Assembly: GCA_964019135.1 (NCBI GenBank)
Contig: OZ025265.1
Location: 27,131,143-27,195,142, forward strand
Source of the DNA: Arenicola marina
Lineage: Eukaryota; Annelida; Polychaeta; Arenicolidae
DNA: 64,000 nt
Direction of reading: 5' to 3'
In this document: positions 1-12,594 of the stretch, in pieces
Layout of the letters: every line of letters begins with the position of its first letter
How positions within the stretch are numbered: position 1 is the first letter of the stretch
Notes under the pieces: generated by a model
The model's input: the letters and a program-made list of their open reading frames with translations, nothing else
Database searches by the model: none
Told to the model about the DNA's origin: nothing
Translations under genes and position numbers: made by a program

Positions 1-2505
1 TTGAGGAGTCAAGATGGTTCATGCGGCAGCCTGAAGCGTATATCAGCCCTAGGTCTTTGTAGACGTGTGCGTAGATGGGTCCTGTCCGAAGTTTTCCCGT
101 TCAAACCAGCCATATAGAACTGGGGCTACCTGAAACCCTTACCTTACCCACCGGGCACTCCGCAGTACCTGAGGCACAGGGGGCATGGGGAGCGGTATGG
201 GTATGCGTGGGGTGGGGTGGGGTGGGGTGGATGGGGGGTGGGGAGGTCGAGGAGGAGGATGGGGAGAGGGGGTGTCATGGTGGGGAGGGGTTACGAAGGG
301 AAATGGGGGAGGCGGGACTGAGGATTGGAGAGAGTTAGTACTATGTAGTACATCCACCACCATCTTGTTCAGATCTACTTGCAGCAAATTCTCAGTTCTC
401 GGAATTTTTCTGCGCCGCTCCCTCCCTCGCTCTCTCCCTGCGCTGGCCGTCATGGTAACCAGACTCCCCCGGGAGTGGCTCGCCAGGATGTGGGCAGCCG
501 GGCTGCGGCTCCGGGAGGCCACTTCGGACGGTGTCTGGATTCAGCTTCTGAGTCAGGTGTCTATACAACATTCCAGAACAAAATGAAAAATCTGAAACTT
601 AAAACCTGTCACGTGTTTGCTTAATTAAGTAGGTTTTTATAAGAAACGAAATGGATATTCCGCACGAGTAAAAGAAGAGGTATGTTCATATAAGAAGCTT
701 GCTTTAGTACTACCATATTTTCGGCACCAGATGTTCTTCTTGAGGATGAAAGGTAGTCATGTATGGGGATATATAGTCATTTCCTCGCCACAGGCAACTC
801 GCATTCAAAACAGCGCATATCCGTCTATAGATACCACATTAGTATGAATTATTGCATCAATTTAGTTTAGAGCTTCACTGAGAAGGTAATTGTTATGCGT
901 TTTTACTATATGCGAGCACGATTAAACAGTAGTAAAATATTTAAGTATTAAATATTACAATTATAAATATTTCAAATTGATCGTAAAAGTGAATAATCGA
1001 TTTTAAATTTATATTCACATTTATTGCTTCCGACAATCCGACTTACACTCTCCACATATAACTAAGTGACTGCCAAGTGCATCAGTATCAAGAACAGAAA
1101 TGTTGGCAAAAGTGACCAACAATTTTGCGCCAAGCGAATTTTCTTTTTTGCCTTCACAAAGTGAGCCGCGAACGAACAACATGCTATATTTTTTTCAGAA
1201 AAAGACACATGAAAGCAAACAAAGAATTAGTGTTATTGAGATTCATAACCGAAGCGTTTGATGACAAGAAGCGTCGAAAAATGTCTTCATTTCTTTGAGA
1301 GGGCGCGGGGAGGAGTAGGAGGCGGAGGGCAGTAGGGGTGGAGGGGATGGACTGGATGGAGTGAGGGCGGATGGCTGGATGGGTGAAGGGGGCGGGCGCG
1401 TAGGAATGGTGGCGGGGGTGTAGCTGTATGGATGGAGGGGGGGGGGGGGAGTGGAGCCGCAGGCGGGGTTTGAGGGTAGTGGGGGTGGGATGAGGGAGCT
1501 GGGCAGGGGAAGGGAAGGCGTGGGGGGGCGGGAGGGGGGGGGGGGTAGCTTGGGAATCGCGTCATTTTGTGGAGAGCTATGTCACTGTGTACGGCTGCCA
1601 AACGGTAAACTCCCACCCTGCTAAGCTGTCTGACCGCATACTACAAGTCACTCAACTTCAGAGCAATCTTGTGGGGGGCCTGCTAACCAGACTGGCCGCT
1701 TGCGACGGGGGGTGGGGGGGGGGGGTGCAGTGTGTGTGTGTGTGGGGGGGGGGGGAACACACGTGACACACGTGGCACAGCGCTATCGTGCAGCTAACAG
1801 ATTTGTCTAAATCAAGGCCATGAAAAACGCGCTCGGCAAACATTTATCAATGTTGTGACATGTTTAACGTCAACTATATGGTGGAGGTAGAGGTGGAGCG
1901 GGAGAGGGGGGAGCGAAGAGAGAGGGGGGGTATGTAGGAATGGCAGGATGGGCCCTTTGGGTGATGGACACGGGGAGGAGGAGGAGGAGGAGGTGGAGGG
2001 GGAGGAAGGGGAGTGGGGAGCGGGTCGTCGTGGGTGAGATGGTGGCAGTGGGGCAGTGGATTCGCTGCGCGTGTACTGACGGTTGGCAGACAGGCTGACT
2101 GATGGTACGGTGCTACCGGAGTGACACGAGTAGCTGACCCGACAACATCCTGACAAATGTTGGCGGCTTCCTCTTTCTGCCTGGGGTCTGGTAGGAGAGG
2201 ACGGGGATCGGACGGGGAAGGGTGGGGGGAGGGGGGGGGGGGTCAGTATAGGGGAAGGATAGGAAAGGCTATGTGTGCCGTTTGTGTATACATAATAGTG
2301 GGGAAGCGGGAAGGTGGGGCGGAGAGCTAGCGGGGGGTTGAGGCGTGCGGGGGCGGGAGAGGGGAGGCCTGCCCGCCCCCCCCCCCGAAGCTCAAGGCCC
2401 CAGGGATAATGTAAGAGCACATGTCGCTTCCCTGGCCGTACACCTATTTTTAGAGCCGGCAGCTGAGTAAACAAGTCAACGAGACTCCCCCGAATCTTCC
2501 CTATC
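1..2505. other. Gene-free G/C-homopolymer-rich DNA
   Basis: G-rich runs dominate 180-330, 1295-1550, 1700-1755 and 1880-2350. The stretch 600-1280 is AT-rich. Open frames here are low-complexity Pro/Ser/Gly products of the G runs. No gene or element was recognised. Confidence 0.7.
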
Positions 2506-2572
2506 CAACTCAACTCAACTCAACTCAACCTCAACCTAAACTCATCTCAAACTCAACCTCAACTCAACTCCG
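2506..2572 (+). repeat. CAACT-type microsatellite
   Basis: CAACTCAACTCAACTCAACT followed by imperfect CAACCT and CAAACT units. Confidence 0.85.
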
Positions 2573-3214
2573 TCTTCCCATGTTTCATTGCTGCCCCCCT
2601 CCCCTCCCTCCACCCGCACCCGGCCTCGCCCCTCGTCCCGTGAATAGCTCGGTTTGGGTGGCTGCAGCAATGCGATGATGTCGGTTTGTGCTTTCTCACA
2701 GCTAAGCAAACAAGGACACGCCAAGACCCTACGCAAGTAAGCAACCGCCCGAAGAAGCAACGGGGGATAAACCCGCTCGCCCGCCCGCCCGACTCCTCCC
2801 ACTTTCAGCTCCCGCTCGATCTCTCCCCTCACCCCCTTCCCCTCTCCTCCTCCCCCATACCCATATAAAATAATATATATTCACCCGCCCCTTTCCCACC
2901 CCACCTCCTACGTCACCCTGGCAGTCAAGCGAAGGCTTATAACAGTGGTGGTGCAGCATCGGTCCCGTGCCTTGAGTAGGAAATGTTGTCGGTTGACTGT
3001 TGTTGATGCCGGGACAGTCGGCTGGAATCTGACTCCTAGCGCCCCCTGTTGAGCGGAGATAACCTGAGAGACAAGTCGTTTATACATCAGCTGTGGACCC
3101 CCCACGACCCCTGGTGGCGAAACGGGCCGCGAAAGAAAAGCACGTGGAAGGTCATAAAAATAAAAGTGAAACAGCTAAATGCGATCTAATGGTGTATGTA
3201 GAACCAAAGATACC

Positions 3215-3450
3215 CTCCCTACCCCCCACCCCCATACACACACCCCGGACAATCTGAAATCCTCAGGTGCGTGCACCTCCACCCCCTTCTCCCCCATACA
3301 CACACTCCGGACAATCTTAAATCATCAGGTGCGTGCACCCCCACCCCTCCCCACCTCCCCCATACACACACCCCGGACAATCTTAAATCCTCAGGTGCGT
3401 GCACCCCCACCCCCTCCTCCCCCATACATACACCCCGGACATTCCTCAGA
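3215..3450 (+). repeat. 64-bp tandem repeat, about four copies
   Basis: CACCCCGGACAATCTTAAAT and CCTCAGGTGCGTGCACCCCC recur at a 64-bp spacing. Confidence 0.85.
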
Positions 3451-3837
3451 TGAGATTTTTCATTGCACGGGTAATTTAAAAAAAAAATGTTTTTCGTATG
3501 GAATTCCCGCTGCTACTGCTAACAATTAAAGCTTTGGTAATTGTGATTTATGCAAACAATTTAGGTTAAGTATAATCTTTTATTTAGTTTATTTTTCCTT
3601 TCGCTTACCTAATTTTCAATAAAATTAACCGCATGCCCTATGCCCCCCCCCCCTTACATTTCTTAGCATTCCGCGTTCAACAACTGAAGCTTCCTTCCCT
3701 CCGACCCATCCCTCTGATATAGGTTACGCAATGATTAGGCCTAATGCTTATAAAGATAAAGGAAATGTTGGGATGAACTATATATATTGTCTCATGTCAG
3801 GGTGAGCAAGAAACGAACTCCCAACAAGAATAAATTT

Positions 3838-3882
3838 AGCGGCGGATCCAGGGGGGTGGGGTGCGACCCGGCCCATGTACCA
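3838..3882 (+). mobile_element. GGCGGATCCAGG MITE end fragment
   Basis: GCGGCGGATCCAGGGGGGTG matches the left end of the 31507-31852 element. The rest is not recognisable. Confidence 0.45.
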
Positions 3883-4694
3883 TGTATGTAAACTAGATAT
3901 GGATGTAATGAAATATGCTGATGAAAGAAAAACATTACTGGCGAACAATATGAACGCACGTGCGTACGTGCGGACGCCCCTGACGCCCCTGACCAGCATT
4001 CCAAAGCTGAGAAAAAGTTGTGCGAGATTCACAGTGGCGTCACCTGTTGGTCTCTTTTTCTATACCGTACTCACCTAAGACTTAATCACAGGCCGAAAGA
4101 TGGCGCCATCGTACACTCCAAAAAAATACTCTGCTAAAAATAACTGCGATCGTGCACTGTATGGTGGCGCCATCATGTGAGTGAGGCAAGAAACAAATGG
4201 ATTCTGACGTCTTCCGGTTTAGGTCACGACGCGATACCAAACTCAGCTCAAAAGAGGCAGCCTGCTAAACAGTTCATTAAAAACGTTGTCGTGTTTTTCA
4301 GAAGTTAATATTTAAGAAGGTGACATGCAGAAAGAACTACTTGGGTTCTCAGGTAATTTCACGTATATCTCCGGTTTCCAGTTTAGTTTGGAAGTAAAAG
4401 GTCGTGGGCAGAAGGAATCAAGCAGTCAACAAACATGTCAACGACAGTTTTGTGACGTCAATGGAAGTGAAAACTTGTCATTGACATTGTAAACATGTCT
4501 TCACGCTGACCTTTTAGTAACTTTTACTGCGACATTTGTGTAAAGAATTTGCCGAATTTTGTCGTAAAACTACTCAAACAATAATTGTCACCCTATTTAT
4601 GACTTTTAAAATACTGTTTTGTACACTTTTGTGACCTATTTTGTGATGTTCTTAAGACTTTAAAGTTCAGGAAATTGGAGTGTAACAAATCAAA

Positions 4695-4750
4695 TGCCTG
4701 TAATTACAGGCACAGTAAATCAGTAAAGGGGGTGGGGGTCAGGGGCCCTA
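4695..4750. mobile_element. Possible third fragment of the foldback family
   Basis: TGCCTGTAATTACAGGCA is an exact 18-bp palindrome, followed by CAGTAAATCAGTAAAGGGGG, a decayed left end of the family. It may be two element ends brought together. Weak support. Confidence 0.4.
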
Positions 4751-4808
4751 CTGTGTATATGCTGTAGATATGCAATATGCCTATATGCAATAGATATATA
4801 TGCAGTAC

Positions 4809-4928
4809 CACAGGCACTGTAAATCGACTGACAGAGGGGGGGTGTCCGCACCGCCTACTAATAAACCATTTATTAGTAGGCAGTACGTACCGCCCCCCCT
4901 CTGTGTCAGTCGATTTATGGTGCCTGTA
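4809..4928. mobile_element. 120-bp palindromic MITE of the same foldback family
   Basis: Begins CACAGGCACTGTAAATCGAC and ends GTCGATTTATGGTGCCTGTA in inverted form. The arms meet at ACTAATAAACCATTTATTAG. It shares the end sequence and the GGCCTACTAATAAA block with the 2.3-kb element. Flanks TGCAGTAC (4801-4808) and TGTAGTAC (4929-4936) are a 7/8 target duplication, giving the same 8-bp rule and an older age. Confidence 0.88.
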
Positions 4929-4961
4929 TGTAGTACATATACATTATACATACTTAGGCCT

Positions 4962-5348
4962 ACTTAAAGTTGCATGTGGAGCTCTTTCCCGCCAAAACCA
5001 ATGAGGTCAAAATACATATAAGTGTCAGTCCTTGAATCATTCACGACTTTTTTTATCTATATTCTACCCATACCAGACTGCCAAATAGTGTCTCTTAGCC
5101 TTGTCCGTGATATTAATTTACCACAAGTTTTCATTTTAGTGGTAAACGTCATCAGTTTGTAGCAGTGCCGCGACCGAGTGCTGTGGTGTCGCGGGATAGA
5201 CACGTTTGCCACACCGCGGCCGAAATGGCAATGTTTATCAGGTTTCTGAATTTATAGAATGAAACAATCGAGTTTTCTGCTAATTTTGATATAAATTTCG
5301 CCTAGGCTTAGTTTTGACGGGAAAGAACTCGACATGCAACTTTAAATT
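4962..5348. mobile_element. MITE-like element with ~38-bp terminal inverted repeats
   Basis: ACTTAAAGTTGCATGTGGAG and CTCTTTCCCGCCAAAACC at the left are mirrored by TTTTGACGGGAAAGAACTCG and ACATGCAACTTTAAAT at the right, with a few mismatches. It is about 385 bp and non-coding. No clear target duplication was found. Confidence 0.7.
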
Positions 5349-5483
5349 TTCGGTTTCTTATATTACCGGCGCATAATTCAATCCTTTTGTTAACTCTCTA
5401 CATATTCGTGTAGCCTGGCAGTCACCTCGATTGGCTCTCAACCAACAATACATTGCGTTAAGCTGACTTGTTGTTATGTACAC

Positions 5484-5972
5484 TGGCACTCGGTTCGTGA
5501 GATGGAAGTCCTGTTCAAGCTCTCTAGACATCTTATTGGTTGTAGAAAAAATGCATGAGGTCAGCTGACTTGGACAGGTTGCAAAGAAGTCAAATGTCAG
5601 CTGATCATATGTATTTAGCCAATAGGTGTTAGAGGTTTTAAACAGGAAGTTATTGACTTGTTCTTGACCTTAACCTTTGTCTAGTTTGTGACACAGAGTT
5701 GCAAAAAAGTGGATTTGTCCAAAAGTTTGATGAAAAGATCCTTGATTCTTGATTAACAGCATATGGATATGGATAAAAAGTATTTATTTATAAATACTTG
5801 ACTGTGTAGCATCTGAAGAAACCCAGGTGTTATTGTGACAGCATCATTTAAGGCTAAAATAAGCCATTAATATTTTGGTGTTTTGGTTTGAGCCACAGAG
5901 CTTGCTTACCCTCTTGTTATATATATGGTATACACAGGCTGTAGGACTTCCATCTCATGAACCGAGTGCCCG
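5484..5972. mobile_element. MITE-like element with ~28-bp terminal inverted repeats
   Basis: GGCACTCGGTTCGTGAGATG and GAAGTCCT at the left are mirrored by AGGACTTCCATCTCATGAAC and CGAGTGCC at the right, one mismatch in 28. The interior (about 430 bp) is AT-rich with no coding signal. The target duplication is unclear. Confidence 0.7.
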
Positions 5973-6821
5973 TGGCTAAGTAGTTCTATCGGTGTAGTCT
6001 GCTCCGATATGGGTCCAGTCCAGCTTGCTTGCAGGACTAGTTGTTAAGGAGCAGATGTCTAAGTATACATCATTATTATTCACACCTTTTGTGTATGAGT
6101 CAGAACATACACACAATGGCTGGAGAATACAAGTGAAAGGTTTCAACTTTGGAGTAGCATGTTGTCATTATGACACAGAGCTGGAGAAACCATAATCAGT
6201 ATAGCAGCTTTGTCTGACTGAATGCTGATGTCATCATGGATAGGTGGGAAAAAAAAGCCAGAGCTGCATCAAAGACTCTGAAGCTGTATTATAGTGTGAC
6301 TTGAGCAGAAAAAAAGGCCTATCTTGGGGCATCCCTGTATAAAACAACTCTTTTTCTTATATGGTCTTTTCAGGCTGGCAGAAGTCCTATAATGCAGGGA
6401 CCACTGTATTATGTAATAGATATGGGTAGGAGAGAACTTGTAAAATTATAAAATAAATGCACCAGGTAAGAATTGACAGATTTTAAAGTTCCTTCTGAAA
6501 GAAGTTAATACATAGATATGATAATGAGTTCTAAAACACTTAAAAAGCGATTATTCAATATTGAAAAAACTAAATTTATATATGAAATCAATAAATTTTC
6601 AGTGAGAATCCTAGATGTAATAACTATTCTGATAACCAGATAACTATGATATATCTGGGACTTGAACAAATTCTATTCTTTTTAGACACATTCCAGGGAT
6701 ATGTTACAGAATAGGATAAAGGTCTTGTCAAGTGCAGATGCTGAAGCAGAGATAAATATGATATTAAACTACTTCTATTCAACAAAGTTTGAACAATTAA
6801 TAAAGTGGTACACCAGAACAA
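5973..6821. other. No gene recognised
   Basis: AT-rich unique-looking DNA between a MITE and the 45-bp array. No conserved reading frame or element end was seen. Confidence 0.6.
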
Positions 6822-9792
6822 CTTTACTACTTATTATTCTCCTCAGTGTACCAGCCTAAGTTATAGCTGTACCACCTATTATTCTCCTCAGTGTACCAGC
6901 CTAAGTTATAGCTTTATCACCTATTATTCTCCTCTGTGTACCAGCCTAAGTTATAGCTTTACCACCTAATATTCTCCTCAGTGTACCAGCCTAACTTATA
7001 GCTTTACCACCTATTATTCTCCTCTGTGTACCAGCCTAAGTGATAGCTTTACCACCTATTATTCTCCTCAGTGTACCAGCCTAAGTTATAGCTTTATCAC
7101 CTAATATTCTCCTCAGTGTACCAGCCTAAGTTATAGCTTTACCACCTAATATTCTCCTCAGTGTACCAGCCTAAGTGATAGCTTTACCACCTATTATTCT
7201 CCTCAGTGTACCAGCCTAAGTTATAGCTTTACCACCTATTATTCTCCTCAGTGTACCAGCCTAAGTTATAGCTTTACCACCTATTATTCTCCTCAGTGTA
7301 CCAGCCTAAGTTATAGCTTTATCACCTATTATTCTCCTCAGTGTACCAGCCTAAGTTATAGCTTTACCACCTATTATTCTCCTCAGTGTACCAGCCTAAG
7401 TGATAGCTTTACCACCTATTATTCTCCTCAGTGTACCAGCCTAAGTTATAGCTTTACCACCTATTATTCTCCTCAGTGTACCAGCCTAAGTTATAGCTTT
7501 ACCACCTATTATTCTCCTCAGTGTACCAGCCTAAGTGATAGCTTTACCACCTATTATTCTCCTCAGTGTACCAGCCTAAGTTATAGCTTTACCACCTATT
7601 ATTCTCCTCAGTGTACCAGCCTAAGTTATAGCTTTACCACCTATTATTCTCCTCAGTGTACCAGCCTAAGTTATAGCTTTACCACCTATTATTCTCCTCA
7701 GTGTACCAGCCTAAGTGATAGCTTTACCACCTATTATTCTCCTCAGTGTACCAGCCTAAGTTATAGCTTTACCACCTATTATTCTCCTCTGTGTACCAGC
7801 CTAAGTTATAGCTTTACCACCTATTATTCTCCTCAGTGTACCAGCCTAAGTTATAGCTTTATCACCTATTATTCTCCTCAGTGTACCAGCCTAAGTTATA
7901 GCTTTACCACCTATTATTCTCCTCAGTGTACCAGCCTAAGTGATAGCTTTACCACCTATTATTCTCCTCAGTGTACCAGCCTAAGTTATAGCTTTACCAC
8001 CTATTATTCTCCTCAGTGTACCAGCCTAAGTTATAGCTTTACCACCTATTATTCTCCTCAGTGTACCAGCCTAAGTTATAGCTTTACCACCTAATATTCT
8101 CCTCAGTGTACCAGCCTAAGTGATAGCTTTACCACCTATTATTCTCCTCAGTGTACCAGCCTAAGTTATAGCTCTACCACCTATTATTCTCCTCAGTGTA
8201 CCAGCCTAAGTGATAGCTTTACCACCTATTATTCTCCTCAGTGTACCAGCCTAAGTTATAGCTTTACCACCTATTATTCTCCTCAGTGTACCAGCCTAAG
8301 TTATAGCTTTACCATCTAATATGCTCCTCAGTGTACCAGCCTAAGTTATAGCTTTATCACCTAATATTCTCCTCAGTGTACCAGCCTAAGTTATAGCTTT
8401 ATCACCTAATATTCTCCTCAGTGTACCAGCCTAAGTTATAGCTTTATCACCTAATATTCTCCTCAGTGTACCAGCCTAAGTTATAGCTCTACCACCTATT
8501 ATTCTCCTCAGTGTACCAGCCTAAGTTATAGCTTTATCACCTATTATTCTCCTCAGTGTACCAGCCTAAGTTATAGCTTTACCACCTATTATTCTCCTCA
8601 GTGTACCAGCCTAAGTGATAGCTTTACCACCTAATATTCTCCTCAGTGTACCAGCCTAAGTGATAGCTTTACCACCTATTATTCTCCTCAGTGTACCAGC
8701 CTAAGTTATAGCTCTACCACCTATTATTCTCCTCAGTGTACCAGCCTAAGTGATAGCTTTACCACCTATTATTCTCCTCAGTGTACCAGCCTAAGTTATA
8801 GCTTTACCACCTATTATTCTCCTCAGTGTACCAGCCTAAGTTATAGCTTTACCATCTAATATGCTCCTCAGTGTACCAGCCTAAGTTATAGCTTTATCAC
8901 CTAATATTCTCCTCAGTGTACCAGCCTAAGTTATAGCTTTACCACCTATTATTCTCCTCAGTGTACCAGCCTAAGTTATAGCTTTACCACCTATTATTCT
9001 CCTCAGTGTACCAGCCTAAGTTATAGCTTTATCACCTAATATTCTCCTCAGTGTACCAGCCTAAGTTATAGCTCTACCACCTATTATTCTCCTCAGTGTA
9101 CCAGCCTAAGTTATAGCTCTACCACCTATTATTCTCCTCAGTGTACCAGCGTAAGTTATAGCTTTACCACCTATTATTCTCCTCAGTGTACCAGCCTAAG
9201 TTATAGCTTTATCACCTATTATTCTCCTCAGTGTACCAGCCTAAGTTATAGCTTTACCACCTATTATTATCCTCAGTGTACCAGCCTAAGTTATAGCTTT
9301 ACCACCTATTATTCTCCTCAGTGTACCAGCCTAAGTTATAGCTTTACCACCTATTATTCTCCTCAGTGTACCAGCCTAAGTTATAGCTCTACCACCTAAT
9401 ATTCTCCTCAGTGTACCAGCCTAAGTTATAGCTTTACCATCTAATATTCTCCTCAGTGTACCAGCCTAAGTTATAGCTTTACCACCTATTATTCTCCTCA
9501 GTGTACCAGCCTAAGTTATAGCTTTACCACCTATTATTCTCCTCAGTGTACCAGCCTAAGTTATAGCTTTACCACCTATTATTCTCCTCAGTGTACCAGC
9601 CTAAGTTATAGCTCTACCACCTAATATTCTCCTCAGTGTACCAGCCTAAGTTATAGCTTTACCACCTATTATTCTCCTCAGTGTACCAGCCTAAGTGATA
9701 GCTTTACCACCTATTATTCTCCTCAGTGTACCAGTCTAAGTTATAGCTTTACCACCTATTATTCTCCTCAGTGTACCAGCCTAAATTATAGC
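6822..9792 (+). repeat. 45-bp minisatellite, about 66 copies
   Basis: The unit is ACCACCTATTATTCTCCTCA then GTGTACCAGCCTAAGTTATA and GCTTT. Variants (TGATAGC, GCTCT, CTAATATT, ATCACC, ATGCTCC) recur in blocks. A 300-bp block at 8101-8400 is repeated exactly at 8641-8940, and a similar 540-bp spacing links about 7200-7500 to 7740-8040. This is a 12-unit higher-order period. Every unit has a TAA or TAG in each frame I checked, so it is not coding. Confidence 0.95.
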
Positions 9793-11389
9793 CAGAATTT
9801 GCAGTCTAGCCAGTGGGATAATAGACTGTATATGATAACAGCCGGCCCCATCAGACTAATAGATGGCTGTAATATCTGACAATTCAAGCTACCAACATTC
9901 CTGAGTTATTATGCCCAATTAGCTGGAGGGAGTATTATTCTGAGTGAACTACCTCACTGAAGCTTAAGAGGGGGAGAATTGTGGCAAGGAGAAATGTAAA
10001 CCCATATGCTCTTATATTTAGATTGTTGGTGTCATGCATAATTGTCTTGGAACTGAATGGAAATCATGCAACAGATGAATACAATACAATGTGTTTTTAG
10101 TGATTTCATGGAAGGCTGTAATGTATAGGCTGTACTGTGTTATTGGAGCACTTTCTTATTCGTTTATTTCCAATGGAGAAGTTAACTTTGAAGAGCTAAT
10201 GTGGCACCAACACTTTAAAGAACAGAGGAGAACAGTAAACAAACAGTCACATGAAAACACAATTGCATGACTCTCATGCAAGATGCCTGATAACATACAA
10301 AGAAAGATTAGATTGCACGACTGTCATACAACAGAAGGCATCTTACAGACTTAAAACAATGTGACAACTAAATTGTACTGCCTGATAACATACAAAGAAA
10401 CATTAAATTAAATAGAAAGACTTACTGCTCCAAATCTAAAGACATAAAGCATGACTACAAACTGTGAGGAAGGTCAATGCCATGGAGATTGACCGATGAC
10501 AAAACTGGTTCTGTTACACAATTGTATTACAAAATCAGACTATCTAGATTTGTCAGTGAGGTGAAATACTTCCTTAAGTACTATTCCTTTTATTTAACCA
10601 CTGAAGACAAGAAACCAATGATTGTATACCGGTACTTCATTTAATACATCTTGTAATTTTCTTTTTGAGCAAATCCTTGTCAGATGAGTGTATTGGTATA
10701 GGCTAATTGTTGTGACTTTTTATATATACCGGTTATGTTATTATATTTGTTCATATACGATTTTGTACAATTACTGGTACCTGAGCAATCACAAGTACAT
10801 GTATACTATAATTATATTAGTTTTATGCTCAATGGTATTAAACTGTAGAAAGTTTTGCGTTCCAATCTTGCCCCCTGACCTCATATCAGGTTAACATAAC
10901 TTCATAATTAGGTCTTTGAAAGGTTTGATTTGTTACAGTGACACGATTCCTGGGCAAATATCACTTTAGGATGCAGCTTTCTAGTTGCAGGAATAGTACA
11001 ATATGTGCATTTGCATCAAAACGTTACACTGATGACATTATGACATAATGAAACTAAGGATTAATCTTTACACCAACAGCCAACCTTGCCCAGAAGTTGA
11101 CCCCTCACACCGCCTACCTAAGCCCTGCCTCCCCCCTACAGATACACATGCCCCCACCCAAACCAAGCTTATTTGAAAATGTACTACCATAGTTGCACTA
11201 CCCCTTAAGCCTTTCATTATCTACCGGTAACCAAAAACCACTTTATACATATGTGATGGTTTATAGTTTTTATATAACTAGAGTTCATGGCTTAGGTCGA
11301 CGTTTTAACACTATTGCTTGGGATCTGGAGCCTCGTTAGATCAGGTGGTTAGAGCTGCACGTTGCAAAACTACCCCTTCAACCTTTCCC
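9793..11389. other. No gene recognised
   Basis: AT-rich sequence. A 22-bp direct repeat (TGCCTGATAACATACAAAGA) occurs at about 10285 and 10380. No coding signal. Confidence 0.6.
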
Positions 11390-12240
11390 GACCTAAACCT
11401 TGGTCACCAATGCTACGGACACATAAATCCTGAACCTAAACACTGTAGCCTAGGTTACCAATGCTACTGACACATAAATCCCCAACCTAAACAGTGTAGC
11501 CTTGCTTACCAATACTACTGACACATAAATCCCCAACCTAAACAGTATAACCTTGCTTACCAGTACTACTGACACATAAATCCCTAACCTAAACACTGTT
11601 GTCTTGGTTACCAATGCTACTGACATGTAAATCCCTAACCTAAACAGTATAACCTTGCTTACCAATAGTATTGACACATAAATCCCTAACCTAAACACTG
11701 TAGCCTTGGTTACCAATGCTACTGACACATAAATGCCCAACCTGAACATTGTAGCCTTGGTTACCAATGCTACTGACACATAAATCTCCAACCTAAACAG
11801 TGTAGCCATAGTTCCCAATGCTACTGACACATAAATCGCCAACCTGAACATTGTAGCCTTGGTTACCAATGCTACTGACACATAAATCTCCAACCTAAAC
11901 AGTATAGCCTTGGTTACCAATGCTACTGACACATAAATCGCCAACCTGAACATTGTAGCCTTGGTTACCAATGCTACTGACACATAAATCTCCAACCTAA
12001 ACAGTATAGCCTTGGTTACCAATGCTACTGACACATAAATCCCCAACCTGAACATTGTAGCCTTGGTTACCAATGCTACTGACACATAAATCTCCAACCT
12101 AAACAGTGTAGCCTTGGTTACCTGTGCTACTGACACATAAATCTCTAACCTAAACACTGTAGCCTTGGTTACCAATACTACTGACACACAGGCACCAACT
12201 GAATAACCTAAAAACACTGTAGCCTTGCTTACCCCAATAC
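11390..12240 (-). repeat. 51-bp minisatellite, about 16 copies
   Basis: Units contain TTACCAATGCTACTGACACA and TAAATCTCCAACCTAAACAG with TGTAGCC. Because 51 is a multiple of 3, the - strand has a 294-codon open frame at 11450-12334 with a 17-residue period (FRLEIYVSVALVTKATM). Nothing else supports a protein: no splice-compatible neighbours and no recognised family. Confidence 0.9.
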
Positions 12241-12294
12241 TACAAAGAAGACTTGTTCGTTGTATGCCAACCATTCCTTTTTGTTTCTCCCCAG

Positions 12295-12513
12295 TTCCTT
12301 TGAAGTCGCCTCTGCATGAAGCTCCAAGGTGCATCCCCGTCTCCTTGCCTGCCCTCCATCTCAGCTAGCCTTGGAGAGTTGAGAAGCCCGGAGTGCAAGC
12401 CCGGTAGCCAGGCCCAGCACACACCGGGCATGGTCAAGATGGGGTCCAAGCAGGAGGACCAGTGCTTCCCACCCCCGGGCTACAGACCGACGCCCATCAA
12501 CAAACTGCTCGTG
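12295..12513 (+). CDS. Candidate orphan 5' exon, unrecognised
   Basis: Bounded by TTTGTTTCTCCCCAG and GTG|GTAGGT, with GC content well above its surroundings. All three frames carry a stop early, so it could only hold a start codon. The frame from ATG at 12316 (or the better-context ATG at 12430 or 12439) gives MVKMGSKQEDQCFPPPGYRP followed by TPINKLLV, leaving in phase 0. No partner exon was found downstream within the window and I do not recognise the family. It is squeezed between two minisatellites. Confidence 0.3.
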
Positions 12514-12594
12514 GTAGGTGTGAGGGGGCTTGAACCAGCTTATTGGGTCGGGAGACGGCAATGGACGAGTGTGTTGTGTCAGAGTCAACCTCTG

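Larger units (their letters stand above)
2573..4694. other. No gene recognised
   Basis: Apart from the 64-bp repeat and one MITE end, nothing is identifiable. At 4095-4175 two GGCGCCATC palindromic sites (AAGATGGCGCCATC, GGTGGCGCCATC) lie upstream of a possible donor TTCTCAG|GTAATT (4352). That could mark a first exon, but no coding support exists. Confidence 0.5.

Noticed and set aside
1287-2513. Pro/Ser-rich frames in the G/C-rich left end
   Set aside because: Low-complexity translation of homopolymer runs; no conserved motif.
11580-11640. Telomere-like CCCTAA traces
   Set aside because: Only isolated CCTAACCTAAAC within the 51-bp unit, not a (TTAGGG)n tract.
11450-12334. 294-codon - strand frame with 17-residue repeats
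   Set aside because: Explained by a 51-bp minisatellite. Hydrophobic repeats without a start context, domain or splice partners.
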